A stretch of DNA of 33,129 nucleotides from an uncultured Pelagibacteraceae bacterium (GTDB taxonomy: Bacteria; Pseudomonadota; Alphaproteobacteria; Pelagibacterales; Pelagibacteraceae). The translations under genes were made by a program, and so were the position numbers. Below, piece by piece: positions 16,164 through 28,996 of this stretch (positions are counted from its first letter, which is position 1; every line of letters starts with the position of its first letter). The notes beneath the pieces were generated by a model. It was not told the DNA's origin and did not search any database. It saw only the letters and a list, made by a program, of their open reading frames with translations. The stretch spans positions 1 through 33,129 of the forward strand of contig CACAHI010000009.1 in assembly GCA_902532225.1 (NCBI GenBank), read 5' to 3'.

Positions 16164-18136
16164 TATATATCCATTAAATTTGATGTTCTTATTTTTTCTC
16201 TAATTTCATGTCTATCAACAATAAGTTTGAATAATTTTCTTGCTATTGGAGCAGCTGTTGCACTTCCTGATCCTCCATGTTCAATAAAAACACTCAAGGC
16301 ATATCTTGGTTTTTTATATGGTCCAAATGCCACAAATAAAGCATGATCTCTTTGTTCATATGGGATTTGTGATGTTTTTAAATCTAATTCTCTTTCTTCT
16401 TCAGTTATTCTTTTAACTTGTGCTGTTCCAGTTTTTCCTGCGTATTTATATTTTGGATCATCAAACCTAGATTTGTATGAAGTTCCAAAAACTTCGTTCG
16501 TTGAACCATACATTGCATCTAAAACAAATTTTATATTCTCGGGATTTCTAAATAATGGATAATTTGATTTACTAAATTTATTAAAAAACTCTGAACCTTT
16601 TTCAATAAATGAGTCCTTTTTAACTCTTTTAAAATCTTCTAAATTTTTATCGATTGCATATTTAATCTCTTCATATGTTTTTTGATTTTTTTCAACCACT
16701 AATTTAGGGAATATTTTAAAACCACCATTTGCTAATTGTGCTGTCATCAAACAAAGCTGAAGTGGTGTTGTTTGTATATACCCTTGACCAATACCATTTA
16801 TTAATGTTTCTCCAAGATACCAGTTTTCCCCGATCACTTCTTTTTTCCATTTAGTTGATGGCACGACTCCTTTTTTTTCTTCTATAAACATGTTGTCAAA
16901 AACTTTTTCACCTAAACCAAATTTTTTTGCAGTTTCGTTTAGACGATCAACTCCTAGCAATCTTGCAGCTTCATAAAAGTACGTATCACAGGATTGTTTT
17001 AAGGCTTCTCTTAAATTAACAGATCTATGACCTTTCTTTTTCCAACAGTGATAAGTTTGTTCATAAAATTCTGTTTTTCCTGTGCAATAAACTTTAAATT
17101 TTGTAGAAATTACGTCATTTTCTAGAACAGAAAGAGCAACTATTGGCTTTATGGTAGATCCTGGAGAATATAATCCTGAAATTGATTTGTTCATTAATGG
17201 TTTTAACGGATCTTTAATTATTTTTTTCCATTCTTCTGAATCTATGCCGTGTAGGAATAAATTTGGATCAAATGTTGGTGAAGAATGTAGAGCAATTAAT
17301 TCCCCTGTATAAATATCCATTACACTTACTGATCCTGCTTTGCCAGCCATCAATTCATTTGCATATTTTTGAACTTCAGTATCAATAGTTAGACGAATTT
17401 TTTTACCTTTAATTCCTTCTACATGATCAATTTGATTTATTCTTTTGCCATAAGCATTGACTTCATATCTTTGAATAGAATTAGTTCCAATTAAATCATT
17501 TTCCAAAGCTTTTTCTAATCCAGATTTTCCAACTCTTAGACCTGGAACATGATTTTTTTTGACGTTTTCGTTTTCATTTAAATCTTTTACACTTGCTTCA
17601 GAAACATAACCAAGAATATGAGTATAATTATCTTTGTATGGATAGTCTCTAACTACAGATAAAACTGGTTTAGCTCCTTCCAAATCATGAAGAAAAAAAT
17701 TTATTTTAGAGAATTGTTCCCATGTTAAATTTTCAGAAATGACTAAAGTCTCCCATGGTTTTTGGGAATTTTTCTTTTTTACAAGCCTTGAAAATTCTTT
17801 TGGCGATAAATTTAAAATATCCTTTAAACGTACCATCAAAGTTTTAAAGTTCTCTACTTGCTCAGGCACAACATGTAATTGATAAACTTCTGAGTTTCCA
17901 GCAACCACATTGCCAAAGTAATCAATAAATTCTCCTCTAATAGGAGGAAGCTTCCATTCTCTTAATCTATTTTTATCTGATAATGTTAAATATTTTTTAT
18001 TTTGATTAATTTGAAGATTAAATAATCTAGTAATTATTCCACCAAAAACAATAACCTTCGCTGCAGAAATTATAAACATTCTTCTGTTTATAGTACTTAG
18101 TTTTCTTACATTGGAGTCTTCGCCAGAACTAATCAT
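16163..18136 (-). CDS. mrdA: Penicillin-binding protein 2 (elongasome transpeptidase)
   Basis: A class B PBP that cross-links peptidoglycan during elongation. It has an N-terminal membrane anchor (RRMFIISAAKVIVFGGIITRL), a dimerisation/pedestal domain, and a transpeptidase domain with the catalytic serine in SPGSTIKP (residue 327 from the chosen start), the second motif SCD and the third motif KTG in YAGKTGTAQVK. I prefer the ATG at 18136 (657 residues), which overlaps the mreD stop as ATGATTAG, a typical coupled junction. The ORF-track start at 18172 would add 12 residues inside mreD and remains possible. The region between motifs 2 and 3 has a charged insert (KNLEDFKRVKKDSF). Confidence 0.96.
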   Translation of the reverse strand: MISSGEDSNVRKLSTINRRMFIISAAKVIVFGGIITRLFNLQINQNKKYLTLSDKNRLREWKLPPIRGEFIDYFGNVVAGNSEVYQLHVVPEQVENFKTLMVRLKDILNLSPKEFSRLVKKKNSQKPWETLVISENLTWEQFSKINFFLHDLEGAKPVLSVVRDYPYKDNYTHILGYVSEASVKDLNENENVKKNHVPGLRVGKSGLEKALENDLIGTNSIQRYEVNAYGKRINQIDHVEGIKGKKIRLTIDTEVQKYANELMAGKAGSVSVMDIYTGELIALHSSPTFDPNLFLHGIDSEEWKKIIKDPLKPLMNKSISGLYSPGSTIKPIVALSVLENDVISTKFKVYCTGKTEFYEQTYHCWKKKGHRSVNLREALKQSCDTYFYEAARLLGVDRLNETAKKFGLGEKVFDNMFIEEKKGVVPSTKWKKEVIGENWYLGETLINGIGQGYIQTTPLQLCLMTAQLANGGFKIFPKLVVEKNQKTYEEIKYAIDKNLEDFKRVKKDSFIEKGSEFFNKFSKSNYPLFRNPENIKFVLDAMYGSTNEVFGTSYKSRFDDPKYKYAGKTGTAQVKRITEEERELDLKTSQIPYEQRDHALFVAFGPYKKPRYALSVFIEHGGSGSATAAPIARKLFKLIVDRHEIREKIRTSNLMDI

Positions 18137-18647
18137 TTTCTTTTTTAAAAACAAACCTTTGGTAAATATCAAAAAAATAAGCTATCACTATGTATAGTAG
18201 AAAAGTGAAAATAATATTAAAAACATAATCCAAATAATTTAAGTTAACTTTAAAAAATACTACAATTAAAAAATAAATTAATGAATTTGTAACGCATATT
18301 GTCATAAGAAAAAATAACCAGTCTTTAATTAAATCAGGTCTAAGTGTTATATTTCTTAAATAAGCTGCAAATCCACAAACTAGTAAATAACTTAAACTAC
18401 TTAATCCAATTGGAAGACCAATTACAGCATCATTAAACAAACCAGCTATAAATATAAATCCATAACTTAAGCTATCATTTTTTTTTAAACTCCAATAAAA
18501 AACTAGAATAAATGGAAAATTAAATGAAAAATACTTTAAATTTAAATAATTAAAATCAAACTCATTTAAAACTGAAATAAATAATAAAATAAGAGGAAAA
18601 TTTTTTAAAAATTGGTTGGTTATTTTGCTTTTTTGAAATTTAACCAT
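18129..18647 (-). CDS. mreD: Rod shape-determining protein MreD
   Basis: A 172-residue integral membrane protein with about five or six hydrophobic helices. It is recognised mainly by position between mreC and mrdA, by its size and by FNFPFILVFYWSLKK, a short version of the conserved MreD P-x-x-x-x-x-x-x-W region, and FIAGLFNDAVIGLPIGLSSL, which matches the G-x-x-x-D-x-x-x-G-x-x-x-G segment. MreD links MreC to RodA/PBP2 in the elongasome. Its ATG directly abuts the mreC stop codon. Confidence 0.9.
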   Translation of the reverse strand: MVKFQKSKITNQFLKNFPLILLFISVLNEFDFNYLNLKYFSFNFPFILVFYWSLKKNDSLSYGFIFIAGLFNDAVIGLPIGLSSLSYLLVCGFAAYLRNITLRPDLIKDWLFFLMTICVTNSLIYFLIVVFFKVNLNYLDYVFNIIFTFLLYIVIAYFFDIYQRFVFKKEND

Positions 18648-19490
18648 CTAATTTATTTCCTCAAATAGTGAAATTTTTACAAATCTTAATTGTGAAAAAT
18701 CAGTAAAATAATTAATTTGTATATTTTTATTTTGACTTAAAATAATTTTTCCTATTGGAATACCCGATTTAAATACTCCACCAGCTCCTGAGGTATATAC
18801 AATATCGCCTTCTGAAAGATTTTTTTGATTTTTAAAATACTGTATTTCTCCATATTCTTTACCTGTGCCTGACATAATAGATTGGATGCCGCCAGGTTCA
18901 ATGTTTACTGGAATTTTACTGTTAAGATCAGTTAATAACAAAACTCTTGATGTTGAAAAATTTACTTCAATTATTTTTCCAACCAAATAGCCTTTGTCTA
19001 AAACTGCCATTCCTAATTTAATTTTTTGTTTACTTCCTTTATTAATAATAAATGATTTTAAGAAAGGACTATCTTTATCTAGTAAAACTTTTGCATAAAC
19101 ATCTTCGTTAGAAAATTTTATTTCTTCAATTGTTTCTTTAAGTCTTTTATTTTCTGCAACAATATATTTATTGTTTAGTTCTTTTGACTTTAAAATTTCT
19201 AATTCAAGTTTTGTTTTTTCATAATCTTGGTAAAGTTGTAAATGATCTTTAAAAGAATAATAACCAATTTTAATATATTTTTCTGGTATCGAGACTATGA
19301 AGGAAGATCTATAAGCAACTTCTTTAAAGCTCATTCTAACATAATCAATTGCTTTAAAATTAAATTTTGAAAGTGAAATTAATATTAAAGAAAAAAAAAT
19401 TAGTAATAATAATGAAAATCTTTGTTGAGCACTCTTAGATAAAAAAGCTGAACGAATAGCAATTACAAAATCATCTCTACTCGGCTGCAT
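18648..19490 (-). CDS. mreC: Rod shape-determining protein MreC
   Basis: A bitopic inner-membrane protein of 280 residues. A basic cytoplasmic tail and one transmembrane helix (about 24-40) lead to a coiled coil (about 75-115, LEILKSKELNNKYIVAENKR) and a two-lobed beta domain with DKDSPFLKSFIINKGSKQKI, VLLLTDLNSKIPV and the glycine-containing turn YTSGAGGVFKSGIPIG. MreC forms periplasmic filaments that activate PBP2/RodA. It starts nine bases after mreB and abuts mreD. Length and domain order are normal for the family. Confidence 0.94.
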   Translation of the reverse strand: MQPSRDDFVIAIRSAFLSKSAQQRFSLLLLIFFSLILISLSKFNFKAIDYVRMSFKEVAYRSSFIVSIPEKYIKIGYYSFKDHLQLYQDYEKTKLELEILKSKELNNKYIVAENKRLKETIEEIKFSNEDVYAKVLLDKDSPFLKSFIINKGSKQKIKLGMAVLDKGYLVGKIIEVNFSTSRVLLLTDLNSKIPVNIEPGGIQSIMSGTGKEYGEIQYFKNQKNLSEGDIVYTSGAGGVFKSGIPIGKIILSQNKNIQINYFTDFSQLRFVKISLFEEIN

Positions 19491-19499
19491 TTTTCAAGA

Positions 19500-22128
<2,629 letters not shown>

Positions 22129-22151
22129 TTTTATAAAAATATAGCTTGAGC

Positions 22152-22179
22152 ATAATACAATCTATAATAGAGATTGCAA
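22152..22179 (-). promoter_or_regulatory. Candidate leuA promoter with an embedded dyad
   Basis: On the minus strand, TTGCAA (22179-22174), a 16-base spacer and TATTAT (22157-22152) precede the leuA ATG at 22128, predicting a leader of about 17 bases. A perfect inverted repeat CAATCT-N7-AGATTG (22158-22176) fills the spacer and overlaps the -35 box, as an operator would. With a 7-base loop it could also form a weak hairpin, but no U-run follows, so a terminator is unlikely. The remainder of the 22129-22213 gap is featureless AT-rich DNA. Confidence 0.45.
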
Positions 22180-22213
22180 TTAATTAGAAAAATTTCTTAT
22201 AAAATTAACAAAT

Positions 22214-23794
<1,581 letters not shown>

Positions 23795-23795
<1 letters not shown>

Positions 23796-25561
23796 TATAC
23801 TAAAGTTTTTCCTTTACCGGTAATTTTATTTTCTTTTTGATCATTTGGACCAAGTAACATTTGATTATGGGCTTTTCCAGAAGGTATCATTGGAAAGCAA
23901 TTTTCAGCTTTATCTACGCGACAATCAAAAATCACTGGTCTTTCTGTATTTATCATTTCAATGATTTTATCATCAAGTTCTTCTGGGGTTGATGCTCTTA
24001 AACCAACACATCCATAAGCTTCTGCTAACTTAACAAAATCTGGTAATGCTGCTGTATAACTTTCTGAATAATTTTTATCATGTAATAGTTCTTGCCATTG
24101 ACGAACCATCCCCATGTATTCATTATTTAAAATGAAAATTTTAATAGGCAGACTATATTGAACTGCAGTAGACATTTCTTGCATAGTCATTAAAACTGAA
24201 GCTTCTCCAGCTATATCAATAACTAATTTATTTGGATGAGCAACCTGGACTCCAACAGCTGCGGGTAAACCGTATCCCATTGTTCCTAATCCACCTGAAG
24301 TCATCCATCTGTTGGGTTTATCAAATTTATAATGTTGAGCAGCCCACATTTGATGTTGTCCGACCTCAGTTGTAATATAAGTATCTTTATTTTTGGTTAA
24401 TTCATAAAGCCTTTGAACTGCATACTGTGGTTTAATAGTTTCTGAACTATTTACAAAATCAAGAGAACGAATTGATCGCCATTTTTCTATTTTTTCCCAC
24501 CATTTTGAAATTTTTTGTTTATTGGATTTTGCAAAATTTGTTTTTTTTTTCTTAATTGTTTTTATTGCAGAATTTATAACTTCGCTCACATCGCCAACAA
24601 TTGGTAAATCTACTTTTACATTTTTATTTATTGAGGATGGATCAATATCTATATGTACCTTTTTTGATTTAGGTGAAAACTCATCTAATTTTCCAGTAAT
24701 TCTGTCATCAAAACGAGCTCCAATATTTATCATCAAGTCACATTCGTACATCGCATTATTTGCTTCGTAAGTCCCATGCATACCAAGCATACCTAAAAAT
24801 TGATTATCATCACCTGGGAATGCACCGAGACCTTGTAATGTTGACGTAATTGGAAATCCAGTTGCATATACCAGTTCTCTTAATAATGTACTTGCCTTCG
24901 GTCCAGAATTTATTACTCCTCCTCCGGTATAAAATATTGGTTTTGATGATTTGCTCATTAAATTAATCAGTGTCTCTATTTCTGATTGATTAAAATGTTT
25001 TTGAGCTTTACCATTTATTTTTTTTTGTCTCTTATATTTAGTATAATTTGTTTTTTGAAATTGAATATCTTTTGGAATATCAACTAAGACTGGTCCAGGT
25101 CTTCCTGTTGTTGCAACTTCAAATGCTCTGTGAATGGTTTTAGCAAGATCTTTTACATCTTTTACTAACCAATTATGTTTTGTGCATGGTCTTGTAATAC
25201 CAGTTGTATCACATTCTTGAAATGCATCCGTTCCAATTAAATGAGTTGGTACTTGTCCTGATATACAAACTATTGGTACTGAGTCCATATAAGCATCTGT
25301 TAAAGCAGTTACTATATTTGTTGCTCCTGGTCCTGATGTCACTAAAGCAACGCCTGCTTTTCCAGTTGATCTTGCGTATCCTTCAGCTGCATGTCCTGCT
25401 CCCTGTTCGTGTCTGACTAAAAAATGTTTAACTGAACTAAAATTTTTTAATTCATCGTATATTGGTAGTACAGCACCGCCCGGATAACCAAAAATAACTT
25501 CTACTCCTTGATCTTCCAAACATTTGAATACTATTTCTGCTCCAGAATATAATTTTGACAT
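23795..25561 (-). CDS. ilvI: Acetolactate synthase large (catalytic) subunit
   Basis: A thiamine-diphosphate enzyme that makes acetolactate or acetohydroxybutyrate, the first common step of branched-chain amino-acid synthesis. The 588 residues have the usual three domains. The N-terminal PYR domain carries the catalytic Glu (E52 in RHEQGAGHAAEGYA) and LVTSGPGATN. A central FAD-type domain contains NIGARFDDRITG. The C-terminal PP domain contains the cofactor motif IAGEASVLMTMQE and LNNEYMGMVRQWQ. The metal-binding motif is G-E-A-S rather than G-D-G/A-S, a conservative change. ilvI and ilvB cannot be told apart by sequence here; ilvI is used because it pairs with ilvH. It starts 49 bases after miaA. 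Confidence 0.96.
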
Positions 25562-25567
25562 TCGGCT

Positions 25568-25597
25568 AATCTAGCTGAAGTTGTGCTAATAGGTCAA
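25568..25597 (-). promoter_or_regulatory. Candidate ilvIHC promoter
   Basis: On the minus strand, TTGACC (25597-25592), an 18-base spacer and TAGATT (25573-25568) end six bases before the ilvI ATG, predicting an essentially leaderless transcript. The plus strand shows GCTAAT repeated directly at 25565 and 25585, 20 bases apart, which could be half-sites for a regulator. The 49-bp gap is too small for a classical attenuator with leader peptide. Confidence 0.4.
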
Positions 25598-25610
25598 GTT
25601 TAAGAGAGGT

Positions 25611-26516
25611 TTATTTAAAAAATTTTCTTGTCAAAGCTACATTAAGTGGATCTATAAACTGCCAAGAGCTCATATGCTTGCGGGACCATGTAGATTGCCT
25701 TTTTGCATATTGTCTTGTTTTTATACTAATTTTTTCTTTTGTTTCTAATAATGTTGCTTCTTTTTTTAAATATTCGCTAATTTCCCTAATTCCTATAACT
25801 TTATTTGCGCTGTAATCCTTTTTAACTTTTAAAGCATTAAATTTTTCTACCTCTTTTTCGACATCGCTAGCAAACATTTTATCGACTCTCTTATTAATTC
25901 GATCAATCAATATATTTCTTGGAATATCAAAATATACTTTAACAAAATCTTTATCCTCAAAGTGCTTCTTTGTTTTTTTGAACCAATCTATCATTGAAAT
26001 CTTGGTAAATTTCTTTATTTCGTATGCTCTTAAAGTTCTTTGAGTATCTTGTGGATTAATATAATTTTTAATTTTTGGATCAATTTTTAATAATTTTTTA
26101 TAAAATTTCTTTTGTCCGATTTTATTATGTTCTATACGTATTGAATTTCTAAATTTTAATGGAATATTTGGTATTTTAGCAAGTCCATCAACTAATGATT
26201 TAAAATAAAGTCCTGTGCCACCAACTAGAATAGGTATTTTACCTTTTTCTTTAATTTGTTTTATTTTAATCAAAGTTAATTTAAGCCAATCTCCTGTTGA
26301 AAATTTATTTTTTACACTTAAAAAACCATATAAATGATATTTAATTTTATTATTGATTGATGGTCGGGCAGTTAATATTTTAAGCTCTTTATAGACCTGC
26401 ATACTATCTGCGTTTATTATTTCACCACCAATTTTTTTTGCTAATTTGTCTGCTTTTTTAGATTTGCCCGATGCTGTAGGACCTGAAATTAGTATAATTT
26501 TGGACCTGATGTCCAT
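25611..26516 (-). CDS. miaA: tRNA dimethylallyltransferase
   Basis: Transfers an isopentenyl group from dimethylallyl diphosphate to adenosine 37 of tRNAs that read codons starting with U. The 301-residue protein has the P-loop GPTASGKSKKADKLA near the N-terminus, the DSMQVYKEL motif carrying the catalytic Asp, GGTGLYFKSLVDGL, and the C-terminal tRNA-contact segment RQYAKRQSTWSRKH. The length is normal. It starts three bases after the HtrA protease gene and closes the hflKC-htrA gene run. No hfq lies beside it, unlike in many proteobacteria. Confidence 0.97.
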   Translation of the reverse strand: MDIRSKIILISGPTASGKSKKADKLAKKIGGEIINADSMQVYKELKILTARPSINNKIKYHLYGFLSVKNKFSTGDWLKLTLIKIKQIKEKGKIPILVGGTGLYFKSLVDGLAKIPNIPLKFRNSIRIEHNKIGQKKFYKKLLKIDPKIKNYINPQDTQRTLRAYEIKKFTKISMIDWFKKTKKHFEDKDFVKVYFDIPRNILIDRINKRVDKMFASDVEKEVEKFNALKVKKDYSANKVIGIREISEYLKKEATLLETKEKISIKTRQYAKRQSTWSRKHMSSWQFIDPLNVALTRKFFK

Positions 26517-26519
26517 CTA

Positions 26520-27929
26520 TTATTTAATCTTTACACCAATATAACGTTTTTGGTTTTGGTTGTTGTAAATTACAATTAAAATTGTTTGTTCTGAGCTTTT
26601 TATTGCAGATTTTATAATATTTTTTAAATCACCAATCGTTTTTATTTTTTTCTTTTGAACTTCAACAATAACATCATTTAATGATAAGAAGTTTATTGGA
26701 CTATCTTTTTTTATTTCAGTTATGACAACTCCCATTGTATCTTTAGGAAGATTTCTTTTTTCAATGTCTTCTTTTGTAAGATTTCTAACAAAAATTTTTA
26801 ATTCTTCTATTTCACCTGTTTTTGGCTTCTCCGCTTTTTTAGGTTTTGTTTTAAAATCTTCAGATGTTTCTAATCTTCCCAGTGTAATTTTTTTGCTTAG
26901 TTCTTTTTTATTTCTCCAAATTTTTACTTTAACTGTTTTGCCAACTTTTGTTTGAGCTACAATTAATGGTAGTTCTTTCATTTCATTAATAATTTTGCCA
27001 TCAAACTCCAATATTATATCTCCTGATTTTATACCTGCCTTGTCAGAAGGGCTGCCGGTTGCAACACTTGCAACTAAAGCGCCTCTTGGTTTGTCTAATT
27101 TTTCAACATCTGCAATTTCTTTTGTTACATCTTGAATTCTAACTCCAAGCCATCCTCTTTTAGTTTCACCATATTTAATTAACTGTTCAATTACAATTTT
27201 TGCACTGTTCGAAGGTATTGCAAAACCTATTCCTATTGATCCGCTTTGACCTAAAATTGCAGTATTAATTCCAATCACATCACCATTCATATTAAACAAT
27301 GGACCGCCTGAATTTCCTACATTGATAGATGCATCTGTTTGAATAAAGTCTTCATATCTAGATAAACCAATACTTCTGTTTCTTGCAGAAATAATTCCTG
27401 CTGTTACTGTTCCTCCTAGCCCAAAAGGATTTCCTATTGCTATAACCCAGTCACCAATTCGAGATTTATCGGAGTCACCAAATTTAACAGGAGCAAATTT
27501 ATCAGTAGAATTTATTTGAAGTACTGCAATATCCATTTCTGGATCAGCTCCTAATATTTTAGCTTGGTACTCTTTGTCTCCATTTACTCTTACTACAATA
27601 TCTTCAGCTCCTTGGATTACATGGTTATTTGTTATCACAATTCCTTTGGCGTCAATTATAAAACCTGATCCTAAAGCAGATGTTTTTCTTTGCTGTGGTG
27701 TTCCAAAATCTTTGAACATGTCTTCAAATGGCGAACCTGGAGGAAATTGAAATGGAAAAGGGTTAGAATTTGTTGTTATAGTTTGAGTAGTTGAAATATT
27801 TACTACTGATGGCATTAGTTTTTCTGATAGGTCAGCAAAAGATTCTGGAGCAGAATTAGAATAAACGATGCTTGTAAAATTTATAAATAAAAATATTGGA
27901 ATTAAAAATTTAAATAAACTTTTTTTCAT
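26520..27929 (-). CDS. degP: Periplasmic DegP/HtrA-type (Do) serine protease
   Basis: A periplasmic protease/chaperone for misfolded envelope proteins, 469 residues. It has a signal peptide (about 1-24, cleavage near VYS|NS). A trypsin-like domain carries the catalytic triad H103 (ITNNHVI), D133 (MDIAVLQI) and S207 (NVGNSGGPLF). A PDZ domain lies at about 255-350 (RGALVASVATGSPSDKAGIKSGD). A lysine-rich linker leads to a more degenerate second PDZ-like domain at about 375-469. DegP and DegQ cannot be separated by sequence alone. It overlaps the DUF2065 gene by one base. The hflKC neighbourhood fits a membrane and envelope quality-control operon. Confidence 0.94.
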   Translation of the reverse strand: MKKSLFKFLIPIFLFINFTSIVYSNSAPESFADLSEKLMPSVVNISTTQTITTNSNPFPFQFPPGSPFEDMFKDFGTPQQRKTSALGSGFIIDAKGIVITNNHVIQGAEDIVVRVNGDKEYQAKILGADPEMDIAVLQINSTDKFAPVKFGDSDKSRIGDWVIAIGNPFGLGGTVTAGIISARNRSIGLSRYEDFIQTDASINVGNSGGPLFNMNGDVIGINTAILGQSGSIGIGFAIPSNSAKIVIEQLIKYGETKRGWLGVRIQDVTKEIADVEKLDKPRGALVASVATGSPSDKAGIKSGDIILEFDGKIINEMKELPLIVAQTKVGKTVKVKIWRNKKELSKKITLGRLETSEDFKTKPKKAEKPKTGEIEELKIFVRNLTKEDIEKRNLPKDTMGVVITEIKKDSPINFLSLNDVIVEVQKKKIKTIGDLKNIIKSAIKSSEQTILIVIYNNQNQKRYIGVKIK

Positions 27930-28114
27930 TATCTTTTAATGTACCAAATTATTACAAAACCAATTAAAGCAAATAAAAAGCCACCTATTCTTAGTTGCTT
28001 TTCATCAATCTCATTAAGTCTTAATAACATATTTTTCATTTTAGATGGAAATAAGGCATACAAAATACCTTCGATAAATAAGAAAAGACCAAATGCTATG
28101 ATCAATTCTTTCAT
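27929..28114 (-). CDS. DUF2065 (YjeT-like) small inner-membrane protein
   Basis: A 61-residue protein with two hydrophobic helices (about 3-20 and 42-59). Between them is a short amphipathic loop with FPSKMKNMLLRLNEIDEKQLR, of which the P-x-x-W/M-x-x-x-L pattern and the RIGG turn are typical of the DUF2065/YjeT family. Genes of this family commonly sit beside hflC and htrA in proteobacteria, as here, but the function is unknown. It overlaps the protease gene by one base and lies nine bases after hflC. Confidence 0.85.
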   Translation of the reverse strand: MKELIIAFGLFLFIEGILYALFPSKMKNMLLRLNEIDEKQLRIGGFLFALIGFVIIWYIKR

Positions 28115-28123
28115 GATAAATTT

Positions 28124-28996
28124 TTATTGATTTGTTTTAGGTTTTGTATTTCCAAAAAATTTAAAGAATTCACTGTCTGGCGATAATATTAATGAAGTCT
28201 CGCCACCTATCAATGCTTTTTCATAAGCTTGCATAGATCTATAAAATCCAAAAAATTCTGGGTCTCTACCAAATGCATTAGCAAATATTTTATTTCTTTG
28301 GCCGTCTCCTTCACCTTTCATGATTTCAGATTTTTTTTGTGCATCTGCCAAAATTACTGTTACTTCTTTATCAGCTGTAGAAGTAATTGTTACTGCCATC
28401 TCTGCACCTCTCGCTCTAAACTCTTTTGCTTCTCTTTCTCTTTCGGTCTGCATTCGTCTATAAATTGCTTCACTGTTAGCTTGTGGAAGATCAGCTCTTT
28501 TTATTCTAACATCAACAATTTTAATTCCAAAATTTTCAGCTTCATTATTTACTCCTTCTTGTATTAAAGTCATTTGCTTTGTTCTGTCTTTAGATAATAA
28601 AGTTTGTAATTCTTGTTGACCTAAAACATTTCTTATTCTTGAATTTATAATTGTTGATAGCCTTGATCTTGCTACTCTTTCATTTCCAACTGAAATATAG
28701 AATTTTAATGGATCAAATATTTGGAATCTTGCAAACGCATCAACTATTAATCTTTTTTGGTCTGATGCAATTACTTCTTCTGGTGGTGTATCCAGGTTAA
28801 GAATTCTTTTATCTAAGAATACAACATTTTGAATAAAAGGAAGTTTAAAATTTAATCCAGGTTTTGTAATAATTCTTTTTGGGTCACCAAATTGTAAAAC
28901 AATTGCTTGATTTACTTCTTTAACTATAAAGATAGAAAAAAATGCCACTGCAGCTATTGCAATTATTATTGGTAAAATAAATTTTGTATTTTTCAT
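28124..28996 (-). CDS. hflC: HflC, subunit of the HflKC SPFH membrane complex
   Basis: A 290-residue SPFH/prohibitin-family protein with an N-terminal signal-anchor helix (ILPIIIAIAAVAFFSIFIV). The SPFH domain starts at VNQAIVLQFGDPKR, with GLNFKLPFIQNV, and a long charged coiled coil carries TEREREAKEFRARGAE. HflC forms a large periplasmic cage with HflK around FtsH and limits its access to membrane substrates. It overlaps hflK by one base, which supports equimolar synthesis. The size and domain order are typical. Confidence 0.96.
   Translation of the reverse strand: MKNTKFILPIIIAIAAVAFFSIFIVKEVNQAIVLQFGDPKRIITKPGLNFKLPFIQNVVFLDKRILNLDTPPEEVIASDQKRLIVDAFARFQIFDPLKFYISVGNERVARSRLSTIINSRIRNVLGQQELQTLLSKDRTKQMTLIQEGVNNEAENFGIKIVDVRIKRADLPQANSEAIYRRMQTEREREAKEFRARGAEMAVTITSTADKEVTVILADAQKKSEIMKGEGDGQRNKIFANAFGRDPEFFGFYRSMQAYEKALIGGETSLILSPDSEFFKFFGNTKPKTNQ

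Noticed and set aside
28229-28567. 112-residue plus-strand ORF within hflC
   Set aside because: Cys/Ser/Phe-rich composition typical of the reverse complement of an AT-rich charged coiled coil; hflC is clearly the real gene.
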